DNA from: Delftia sp. PS-11
GTDB taxonomy: Bacteria; Pseudomonadota; Gammaproteobacteria; Burkholderiales; Burkholderiaceae_C
Length of the DNA stretch: 62,387 bases
Direction of reading: 5' to 3'
NCBI RefSeq assembly: GCF_029870285.1
Contig: NZ_JACSYA010000034.1
Span: 1-62,387 of the forward strand
Position 1 is the first letter of the stretch, and the number at the start of each line of letters is the position of its first letter. The notes beneath the pieces are model-generated. The model saw nothing but the letters and a program-made list of their open reading frames with translations. It had not been told where the DNA came from and did no database searches. Position numbers and translations under genes: made by a program. Below, in pieces: positions 13,652 to 19,384 of this stretch.

Positions 13652-14178
13652 CGTTGCGCCGTACTGGTTTCATGTCCCGAAGCAGCTTTGGCCGGCGGCC
13701 TGCCGCTGCTGCGCCGGCGCAGGACCGGGACGAGCGTCTGGCGCAGCGCGCCGCCCGCGCCCTGGACAGCGCCCGGGCCACGGCCGGCATGTCATGTGCC
13801 AGCACCATGGCCGCGAGCCCAGCCACCACCTGCGCGTCCATCGAGAAGGAGGAGGTGCAGCGCAGCGAGGCCTACCGCCGCGCCGTGGCTGAGTTGCCCT
13901 GCATGTGGTGCGGCATTGCCGGCTACAGCCAGCACGCCCACCTGAACCGGGGCAAGGGCTTCGCACTCAAGACCGACGACCGCACTGGTTTTCCGCTGTG
14001 CTGCGCGCGCCCCGGTATCGAGGGCTGCCATGCCGCATATGACCAGTACCGACTGGTGGACGGCGGAAATGAAGCCCATCACGAATATGGCCTGGCATGG
14101 GGCCGCATCACCCGCCACACGATTCTCGAATCCGGCCAATGGCCGGCACGACTTCCCCTCTGGAGCGAAAACGCATGA
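13648..14178 (+). CDS. YbcO-type (DUF1364-like) HNH-fold nuclease
   Basis: 176 residues. The C-terminal half has the zinc/HNH pattern of the YbcO phage nuclease family: ELPCMWCGIAGYSQHAHLNR, then GKGFALKTDD, PLCCARPGIEGCHAAYDQY, i.e. CxxC, His, GKG-K-D, and C...GCH..D. The N-terminal ~75 residues are Arg/Ala-rich and likely disordered. YbcO/NinG-type proteins sit in the nin-like recombination region of lambdoid phages, consistent with the adjacent resolvase. Four-base overlaps with both neighbours. Confidence 0.8.
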   Translation: MTLRRTGFMSRSSFGRRPAAAAPAQDRDERLAQRAARALDSARATAGMSCASTMAASPATTCASIEKEEVQRSEAYRRAVAELPCMWCGIAGYSQHAHLNRGKGFALKTDDRTGFPLCCARPGIEGCHAAYDQYRLVDGGNEAHHEYGLAWGRITRHTILESGQWPARLPLWSENA

Positions 14179-14726
14179 ACCAAGCCACCACCAGCACCAT
14201 CCACAAGACGGCCGGCGGCAACCCCGACACAGGCGCGGTCGAGGCCGTGCCCACCCTGACCCAGGTCTACGAGGCCATCCGCCAGATCCATGACGCTGGC
14301 GAAGAGCCCACGCGGGAGCGTATTCACAAACTCACGGGACTGAATCTGACTACGGTTGATGACCGAATCAAGGTTCTGCGAGGCGAAGGAATGATTGCTG
14401 CTGCAAAGCAGTGCTACCGGCCAGTCCATCAGCATGGACCGGCGCGGGATGTGATCATCGTGCACCTGAACGATGGCCGGACCATGGTGGAGATTGGCAC
14501 GCATGTTTTGCATCTTGGGCGAGTCGAGGCCGCGCGCCTGGGGCAGGGCTTGGCAGGTTTGGCCCTTGAGCACACTGCATTGGCGCGCGTCACAGAGTTG
14601 CAGGACCAGTTGCTTGAAGAAGCAGCACGACGCCGGGAGCTGGAGCGCAAATTAAAAGCGCTGGAGGCACGGCGCCGGGGGGACCACCGGCAAGGCGATC
14701 TGTTGGCCGGGATGGCAGTTGTTTAA
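14175..14726 (+). CDS. Winged-helix and coiled-coil DNA-binding protein, 183 aa
   Basis: Residues ~25-80 form a helix-turn-helix (LTQVYEAIRQIHDAGEEPTR, ERIHKLTGLNLTTVDDRIKV). A short beta region (RDVIIVHLNDGRTMVEIGTH) follows, and then a long charged coiled coil (ELQDQLLEEAARRRELERKL) for oligomerisation. It overlaps the nuclease gene by 4 bases. Position at the end of the nin-like region, where late regulators usually lie, makes it a candidate regulator of late transcription; this is inference from context only. Confidence 0.72.
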   Translation: MNQATTSTIHKTAGGNPDTGAVEAVPTLTQVYEAIRQIHDAGEEPTRERIHKLTGLNLTTVDDRIKVLRGEGMIAAAKQCYRPVHQHGPARDVIIVHLNDGRTMVEIGTHVLHLGRVEAARLGQGLAGLALEHTALARVTELQDQLLEEAARRRELERKLKALEARRRGDHRQGDLLAGMAVV

Positions 14727-14736
14727 GGAGCCCGCC

Positions 14737-14937
14737 ATGCCAGATCAAGCCTGCGAACCACAGCCCGGTGACATCTACGCATACAGAGAGGACGGCGCCG
14801 TGCTGTTCATCCCGCCAGCCAGGCAGCTGACGCAGTGGCGGGGCACCAACCCATTCCAAGAGCGTTGCCGGCAGCCGCTGGGCGAGTCTCCGGAGGCGCT
14901 GCGCAAGATCCTCGGGGCGAAGAAGCGTCAGGCATGA
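14737..14937 (+). CDS. Small hypothetical protein, 66 aa
   Basis: ATG 14737 is preceded by AAGGAG at ideal spacing. The product (MPDQACEPQPGDIYAYREDG...) has a beta-like first half and a basic helical end (EALRKILGAKKRQA). It is the last gene before the first palindromic promoter cassette. No family is recognised. Confidence 0.7.
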   Translation: MPDQACEPQPGDIYAYREDGAVLFIPPARQLTQWRGTNPFQERCRQPLGESPEALRKILGAKKRQA

Positions 14938-14950
14938 GCACGAAAAAGAG

Positions 14951-14979
14951 TTGACGAAGTACGGAATCCGTACTAAATT
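14951..14979 (+). promoter_or_regulatory. Promoter with operator palindrome, copy 1
   Basis: TTGACG (14951-14956), a 17-base spacer and TAAATT (14974-14979). The spacer contains GTACGGAATCCGTAC (14959-14973), a perfect 7+1+7 palindrome, so any bound protein would block RNA polymerase. The predicted start of transcription is at about 14986, the A of an ATG. An identical arrangement recurs at 15742. Confidence 0.75.
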
Positions 14980-15045
14980 AAACACATGGCAGCACATCGC
15001 AGCCACCGCCCCGGCGGTTCCGGGAATCCTGATAGGAGCAACATC

Positions 15046-15207
15046 ATGAACGCGATCAAAACTCTCCGCGATGCAGACAAGATTGCCAAAGGCCTGGGCC
15101 TTGTGCGTGGCAAGGGGTCGTACAACGGTGAAGCTTTCTGGGTCCGCCCGGGCCATCCTGCAATCATTACTCGTGCCCGCCTCGCTGAACTGGCTGGCCT
15201 CGTGTGA
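15046..15207 (+). CDS. Small protein, 53 aa (HicA-like in size and composition)
   Basis: ATG 15046 follows TAGGAG at good spacing. An in-frame ATG at 14986, at the predicted transcript start, would add 20 residues. The product (MNAIKTLRDADKIAKGLGLV, then RGKGSYNGEAFWVRPG) reads as a small helix-strand-strand domain. It is coupled to the next gene (GTGA overlap), and both lie behind palindromic promoter copy 1. A TA-like or regulatory cassette is possible but no catalytic residues are evident. Confidence 0.65.
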   Translation: MNAIKTLRDADKIAKGLGLVRGKGSYNGEAFWVRPGHPAIITRARLAELAGLV

Positions 15208-15548
15208 CTGAGGCGCTGATACATCTGAGAGTCCCAGCCGCAACTAAGGCGCGCTGGGTATCAGAAAGTCGATCCGCTGGAATGCGGCTAACGGATTGGA
15301 TTATTGATAGGGTTGATATGCAAAGCCGAGTATTTGATGTGACTCTATATTGGCATGAGGGCGGTAGTATTTTTCTCGGTACTGTTGCGTCACTCTCGGT
15401 AGAGGATGCCAAAGACATAGCTTTGGCAAAGTATATAAAAAAGAATAAGAAGCAAAATCGAGAAATTGAGGAGGGTGGGGGGTTTGAGTTGGAAGCAACT
15501 CTTCTGCCTCCTGGTGAGGCCGCTGAGTGGATGGAACGGAATACATGA
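15204..15548 (+). CDS. Ribbon-helix-helix-like small protein, 114 aa
   Basis: GTG start overlapping the previous TGA. The N-terminus (ALIHLRVPAATKARWVSESR, SAGMRLTDWIIDRVD) has the strand-helix-helix pattern of CopG/Arc-type DNA-binding antitoxins. The C-terminal half contains an acidic/beta domain (DVTLYWHEGGSIFLGTVASL, VEDAKDIALAKYI) and a lysine run. The gene is visibly more AT-rich than its neighbours, a sign of separate acquisition. Couples by ATGA to the HTH gene. Confidence 0.65.
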   Translation: MTEALIHLRVPAATKARWVSESRSAGMRLTDWIIDRVDMQSRVFDVTLYWHEGGSIFLGTVASLSVEDAKDIALAKYIKKNKKQNREIEEGGGFELEATLLPPGEAAEWMERNT

Positions 15549-15745
15549 CTGCTGCAGACTTGCGTTCGTGGCAGGCCCGCCACGGCTACACATACAACAC
15601 AGCAGCCCAGGCTCTGGGCATGGGCCGCACTACGTTCGCTGAGTACCTCAAGCGCGAGGGCGCGTTGCCACGTTGGCTGGCCCTGGCATGTGCGGCAATC
15701 GATGCAGGGGTAGCCCCTATCGGGGACCCTGAAAATAAATGTTGA
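15545..15745 (+). CDS. Small Cro/XRE helix-turn-helix protein, 66 aa
   Basis: The product starts MTAADLRSWQARHGYTYNTA and continues AQALGMGRTTFAEYLKREGA, a clear helix-turn-helix, then a hydrophobic helix. It ends at the edge of the second palindromic promoter (15742-15770). As the only compact DNA-binding protein between the two identical operators, it is the natural candidate for their repressor, but this is inference. Start overlaps the previous stop (ATGA). Confidence 0.72.
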   Translation: MTAADLRSWQARHGYTYNTAAQALGMGRTTFAEYLKREGALPRWLALACAAIDAGVAPIGDPENKC

Positions 15746-15770
15746 CACAGTACGGAATCCGTACTACATT
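15742..15770 (+). promoter_or_regulatory. Promoter with operator palindrome, copy 2
   Basis: TTGACA (15742-15747), 17-base spacer, TACATT (15765-15770). The spacer contains the same GTACGGAATCCGTAC palindrome (15750-15764). The predicted transcript start (~15777) again meets an ATG (15778). The downstream leader also resembles that of copy 1 (ATGGCAGCA... GCAGCCACCG). Confidence 0.78.
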
Positions 15771-15777
15771 AATACCC

Positions 15778-15831
15778 ATGGCAGCAATCAAGCAGCCACC
15801 GGCGCCTCCCGGCAATGAGGGGCAAACATAA
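15778..15831 (+). CDS. Possible leaderless leader peptide, 17 aa
   Basis: ATG 15778 lies at the predicted 5' end of the transcript from promoter copy 2 and opens MAAIKQPPAPPGNEGQT, ending in TAA 13 bases before the next start. The corresponding ATG after promoter copy 1 begins with the same MAA codons. Proline-rich content (PPAPP) could stall ribosomes. Very short, so only a possibility. Confidence 0.3.
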   Translation: MAAIKQPPAPPGNEGQT

Positions 15832-15843
15832 AAGGTAATCAAA

Positions 15844-16098
15844 ATGCGCAAAATCGAAATCAGCACCATCGACGCCAACCTGCTGGCAGACATCAGCGGC
15901 GACATTGCAGGCTGGGAACTGTTTGAAGCAGCATCCTCTGAATTTGATGGAGTCTGGCAAGTCCTCTGGAGTGAAGAGGCCGGCCGCGCAGGGCTGGTGT
16001 ATGTGGGCAATGGGAGCGATGGCGCAACGCTCTGGACTGATGCCGCATCGCCTGAAGATGCGTTCAGCAAGTTGCAGGCTGACGAGCTTTCCGCATGA
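15844..16098 (+). CDS. Small acidic hypothetical protein, 84 aa
   Basis: ATG 15844 follows AAAAGGTAA. The acidic product starts MRKIEISTIDANLLADISGD and has aromatic-rich strands (WELFEAASSEFDGVWQVLWS, GLVYVGNGSDGATLWTD). It is the first structural gene behind promoter copy 2 and overlaps the next gene by four bases. Small acidic phage proteins can mimic DNA or inhibit host proteins, but nothing specific is seen. Confidence 0.7.
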   Translation: MRKIEISTIDANLLADISGDIAGWELFEAASSEFDGVWQVLWSEEAGRAGLVYVGNGSDGATLWTDAASPEDAFSKLQADELSA

Positions 16099-16322
16099 GT
16101 AACAGGGGCCGGTTGATGATCACGCCAGGCGGCCCCTGGCGCTTGTATCAACACATAGAGGTGCCGGGCTGGGAAATGCTCGGCACTGTGCAGAGAGGCA
16201 ATGACGTTGGCGCGGTGGCCCGAAACATCCAGACGGGCGCCCTGGTCATGATGCGCGCAGGAGCTGTGTCAATGCTTGATCAAACCAAAGCTGCAGCAGC
16301 ACTCGCAGCGGCGTCCAGATAG
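16095..16322 (+). CDS. Small hypothetical protein, 75 aa
   Basis: ATGA overlap with the 84-aa gene. The product (MSNRGRLMITPGGPWRLYQH, EVPGWEMLGTVQRGNDVGAV) is probably a small beta domain followed by an Ala-rich helix. It is the last rightward early gene and is followed directly by a terminator. No family is recognised. Confidence 0.7.
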   Translation: MSNRGRLMITPGGPWRLYQHIEVPGWEMLGTVQRGNDVGAVARNIQTGALVMMRAGAVSMLDQTKAAAALAAASR

Positions 16323-16327
16323 ACCAG

Positions 16328-16358
16328 ACCCCGGTCCAGTTGGCCGGGGTTTCTATTC
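16328..16358 (+). terminator. Intrinsic terminator of the rightward early operon
   Basis: ACCCCGG (16328-16334) pairs with CCGGGGT (16344-16350), followed by TTTCTATTCT. It separates the early operon from the convergent toxin-antitoxin pair. Confidence 0.75.
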
Positions 16359-16374
16359 TGGTGCACATACAGTA

Positions 16375-16704
16375 TCAGAAGGCGGGCGCTTCTTCCTTTT
16401 CTGCAGGAGAGATAGAGATTTTCAGCCCAAGCATTTTCAGCAGGTCAGCGATAGACTTGAAGCTGGGGTTTCCGTTCTCTCCAAGGGCTTTGTAAAGTCC
16501 TTCGCGGCTAATTCCAATCTCGCGGGATGCTTGGCTCATTCTGCGCTGGGCCTTGAGCACATCACCAATTGCTTGGAAAAGTAGGGTCTTGTCTTCCTCA
16601 TCAATGAATTCTTGCAGGTATGCTGCGCACTCTTCTGGAGAGTTGAGGTATTCGGATGCATCGAACTTCTTAAGGCCATGGGCTGCAATGAATTCTTCGT
16701 TCAT
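16375..16704 (-). CDS. Antitoxin, HTH addiction-module antidote (HigA-like)
   Basis: 109 residues of the putative addiction module antidote family. An N-terminal segment (KFDASEYLNSPEECAAYLQE) precedes a helix-turn-helix (ASREIGISREGLYKALGENG, NPSFKSIADLLKMLGLKIS). It is downstream of the toxin gene on the same strand, the HigB-HigA order. Expected to neutralise the toxin and repress their shared promoter. The pair is less GC-rich than the phage genes around it. Confidence 0.85.
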   Translation of the reverse strand: MNEEFIAAHGLKKFDASEYLNSPEECAAYLQEFIDEEDKTLLFQAIGDVLKAQRRMSQASREIGISREGLYKALGENGNPSFKSIADLLKMLGLKISISPAEKEEAPAF

Positions 16705-16755
16705 GATATTTCCTTGAATTTTGTTGTAGCAACGGGCCGGAACCCGTTGCCATCG

Positions 16756-17055
16756 CTACATTGACTCTGCGGCTTCAATCGCTTTTTTGATGTCGCTTTG
16801 CTGCTGGTGTTTCGATCCAGCGCCAAGTATCAAAACAACTGTTTTACCTATGGTCTTACAGTAGATTCGATAACCCGGCCCGAAATGGATGCGTAGCTCT
16901 GTAACTCCGCTTCCGACTGGAGAGGCATCTCCCCAGTTACCGCTTTCTAATTTCTTCAATCGTGAAATTATTTTTACTTTCCCGATTGGGTCTCTTAGAT
17001 TGCTTATGTACTCTTCAAAAGCTGGTGTCGTTAAGACTTCGAAAGATTTTTCCAT
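16756..17055 (-). CDS. Toxin, RelE/HigB superfamily (Gp49-like mRNA interferase)
   Basis: 99 residues: MEKSFEVLTTPAFEEYISNL, GKVKIISRLKKLESGNWGDA, SGVTELRIHFGPGYRIYC, TVVLILGAGSKHQQQSDIKK. This is the RelE-fold pattern of the addiction-module killer family (conserved ELRIHFGPGYRIY core and K-Q-D-I C-terminus). Family members cleave mRNA on the ribosome. It is first in the operon with the antitoxin 51 bases downstream. As prophage cargo it would stabilise the lysogen or act against other phages. Confidence 0.87.
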   Translation of the reverse strand: MEKSFEVLTTPAFEEYISNLRDPIGKVKIISRLKKLESGNWGDASPVGSGVTELRIHFGPGYRIYCKTIGKTVVLILGAGSKHQQQSDIKKAIEAAESM

Positions 17056-17095
17056 ATGGTGTGTGATGTGACTCGGCTACATGCTCCCTTTGTTT

Positions 17096-17140
17096 GTTAA
17101 CTATAGTTGACATTGTAGTGAGGCGCGCATGATGGCGCAA
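17096..17140 (-). promoter_or_regulatory. Promoter and operator of the toxin-antitoxin operon
   Basis: Reading leftward, TTGCGC (17140-17135), a 17-base spacer and TACAAT (17117-17112). Just downstream is the near-palindrome GTTAACTATAGTTGAC (17096-17111, one mismatch), well placed for autorepression by the antitoxin. Confidence 0.55.
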
Positions 17141-17177
17141 GAGGTTTCGAGGCATACCGATTACTTTTTTTGAGGTG

Positions 17178-17196
17178 GCCCCGGCCAGGGTTGGAC
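17178..17196 (+). promoter_or_regulatory. Late-module 19-bp element, copy A
   Basis: GCCCCGGCCAGGGTTGGAC, 31 bases before the terminase small subunit gene. One of six near-identical intergenic copies (others at 21673, 28031, 42306, 50617, 52395), all on the plus strand and each at the head of a late gene module. No common -10 hexamer follows, so it is not an ordinary sigma-70 promoter. Confidence 0.7.
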
Positions 17197-17227
17197 GGTA
17201 TAAGGGGTACTCGGGAAACTCGTGCGC

Positions 17228-18100
17228 ATGGCCCGAAATCCCGCCGGCAAGCCGCCCGAGCCCCCCAACAAGAAGACAACCCCCAAGCCTGCGCCTGCAA
17301 AGGCCGCAGGCTCTGCTGTGCCTGCGAAGCGCGCCGCTGCCAAGCGCCCGGCCCGCAAGGCCGCTAAGACCACCACAGACAGCGCAGCACAGGCCCTGAC
17401 TCCCAAAGAATCCCGGTTCGTAGACGAGTACCTGGTGGACCTGAACGCCACCCAGGCGGCCATCCGTGCCGGCTACAGCCAGCGCACGGCCAGGCAGATC
17501 GCATCCGAGAACCTGTCAAAACCTCACATCCAGGCCGGCATTGCGGAGGCCAGGAAGCAGCAGCAGGAGCGCACCCACGTAACCGCTGACCGAGTGCTGG
17601 CCGAGGCGTGGAACATCCTGACCGCCGATCCCCGGGAGCTGGTTGAGATCAAGACTGGCTGCTGCCGGCACTGCTATGGCGAAGGCCACCGCTTCCAGCG
17701 CACGGTGGGCGAGATGAACCTGGACCGAGAGGTGTGGCTTGACAAGGGCAAGCCCCCTGCGGAGTTCGATGAGCAGGGTGGCATTGGCTTCAACCCTCTG
17801 CTGCTGCCCAGCCCTGAATGTCCGGAGTGCGGTGGTGATGGCCAGTCCCGCCTGGTGGTCAAGGACACCCGTAATCTGAGCCCGCAGGCCCTGGCCCTCT
17901 ATGCCGGCGCCAAGATGGGTAAGCACGGGATCGAGGTGCTGACGCACGACAAGATCAACATCCTGGAGAAGCTGTTCAAGTACACCGGACTGTATGAGGT
18001 GGACAACCGGCAGAAGGCCGAAGCCCTGGCCAGCATGCTGCCGCGTGTCCAGGTGGAGTTCGTGGCGCCCCCGAAGCATGAGGACGACGATGCAGCGTAG
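17228..18100 (+). CDS. terS: Terminase small subunit, with inserted zinc-ribbon-like segment
   Basis: 290 residues. After a Lys/Ala/Pro-rich tail, residues ~58-115 match the Terminase_2 DNA-recognition domain (ALTPKESRFVDEYLVDLNAT, QAAIRAGYSQRTARQIASEN). A four-cysteine insert follows (GCCRHCYGEGH... ECPECGGDG), resembling a DnaJ-type zinc ribbon, and then an oligomerisation/C-terminal region. ATG 17228 is used; a GTG two codons upstream is possible. It recognises the pac/cos site and hands DNA to TerL, whose gene overlaps its end. Confidence 0.88.
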   Translation: MARNPAGKPPEPPNKKTTPKPAPAKAAGSAVPAKRAAAKRPARKAAKTTTDSAAQALTPKESRFVDEYLVDLNATQAAIRAGYSQRTARQIASENLSKPHIQAGIAEARKQQQERTHVTADRVLAEAWNILTADPRELVEIKTGCCRHCYGEGHRFQRTVGEMNLDREVWLDKGKPPAEFDEQGGIGFNPLLLPSPECPECGGDGQSRLVVKDTRNLSPQALALYAGAKMGKHGIEVLTHDKINILEKLFKYTGLYEVDNRQKAEALASMLPRVQVEFVAPPKHEDDDAA

Positions 18101-19379
18101 TTCCATGAATCCGCCTACCGCACAGCTGCGTCTGCCCGAGGTGCTGGCCGGCCTGTTCCGCCCCCGGCGCTACAAGGTCATGCACGGCGGGCGCGGCGGA
18201 GGCAAGTCCTGGTCAGTGGCCGGCGTGCTGCTGACTATGGCGGCCGAGCGCCCCATGCGTGTGCTGTGTGCGCGCGAAATCCAGAAGTCCATCAAGCAAT
18301 CTGTGCACCAGTTGCTGAAGGACCAGATAGAGCGCCTGCAGTTGGGCGCCTTCTTCGAGGTACTGGAGACAGAAATTCGGGGTCTCAATGGCTCTCTGTT
18401 CCTGTTCGCGGGCCTGCAGAGCCATACCGTGGACTCGATCAAGTCCTTTGAGGGATGCGATGTGGTGTGGGTGGAAGAGGCCCATAGCGTGTCCAAGAAG
18501 TCCTGGGACGTGCTGATCCCCACCATCCGCAAGGAAGGCTCCGAGATCTGGCTGACGCTGAATCCGGACATGGAGACGGATGAGACCTACCAGCGGTTCA
18601 TCGCCCATCCCAGCCCTGACACCTGGTGCGTACAGATCAACTGGCGCGACAACCCCTGGTTCCCTCGTGTGCTGGAGGAAGAGCGGAAGAAGGCCAAACG
18701 CTCCATGGCGCGCGACGACTATGAGCAGATCTGGGAGGGCAAGGCTCGGCGTGTCGCGGCCGGCGCCATCTACCGGCACGAGATGGAGTTGGTCTATTTG
18801 GACGAGCGCGTGCGCGATGTTCCCTATGACCCATCCCTGCCCGTGCATACGGTCTGGGACTTGGGCTGGAACGATGCCATGACCATTGGCATGGTGCAGC
18901 GCGGGCCACAAGACGTGCGACTGATTGACTACATTGAGGACAGCCACCGGACGCTGGACTGGTATGTGGCCCAGCTGGAAAAGCGCCCCTACCGCTGGGG
19001 CACGGACTTTCTGCCACATGACGGGCGCACGCGCAACTATCAGACAGGCAAGAGCACCCAGGAGAAGTTGATAGAGCTGGGCCGTAAGACGGTTGTTGTA
19101 CAGACAGCCACCAGCGTTGAAGAGGGCATCAAGGCCGCGCGCATGGAGTTCGCCAAATGCTACTTCGACCGGCGCAAGACCGCGCGGCTGCTGGAGTGTC
19201 TGAAACGTTACCAGCGGCAGATCCATACCCAGACCAATGAACCCATGGGACCCCTGCATGACGAGTTCAGCCACGGCGCTGACATGTTCCGCTATCTGGC
19301 GCAGGCAATACCGAGGATGCGCGACGACACGCACGGCTATCAACCCGACGAGGAAGAGGAAGCGCCTGATTGGCGTTGA
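18090..19379 (+). CDS. terL: Terminase large subunit
   Basis: 429 residues. The ATPase domain has Walker A GGRGGGKS (33-40), Walker B VVWVEEAH (125-132) and the coupling motif LTLNPD. The nuclease domain follows, with HTVWDLGWNDAMTIGM and HDEFSHGADMFRYLA, the usual acidic metal ligands. It matches the Terminase_3 family used by short- and long-tailed phages. The ATG at 18090 has GAGGA five bases upstream; ATGs at 18078 and 18105 are alternatives. It powers packaging of DNA through the portal. Confidence 0.94.
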   Translation: MQRSSMNPPTAQLRLPEVLAGLFRPRRYKVMHGGRGGGKSWSVAGVLLTMAAERPMRVLCAREIQKSIKQSVHQLLKDQIERLQLGAFFEVLETEIRGLNGSLFLFAGLQSHTVDSIKSFEGCDVVWVEEAHSVSKKSWDVLIPTIRKEGSEIWLTLNPDMETDETYQRFIAHPSPDTWCVQINWRDNPWFPRVLEEERKKAKRSMARDDYEQIWEGKARRVAAGAIYRHEMELVYLDERVRDVPYDPSLPVHTVWDLGWNDAMTIGMVQRGPQDVRLIDYIEDSHRTLDWYVAQLEKRPYRWGTDFLPHDGRTRNYQTGKSTQEKLIELGRKTVVVQTATSVEEGIKAARMEFAKCYFDRRKTARLLECLKRYQRQIHTQTNEPMGPLHDEFSHGADMFRYLAQAIPRMRDDTHGYQPDEEEEAPDWR

Positions 19380-19384
19380 AGACC

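Noticed and set aside
17178..17220. Sigma-70 or sigma-54 promoter explanation for the 19-bp late element
   Set aside because: The TTGGAC/TTCGAC part could mimic a -35 box, but no common -10 follows across the six copies, and the GG-N10-GC pattern of sigma-54 is absent.
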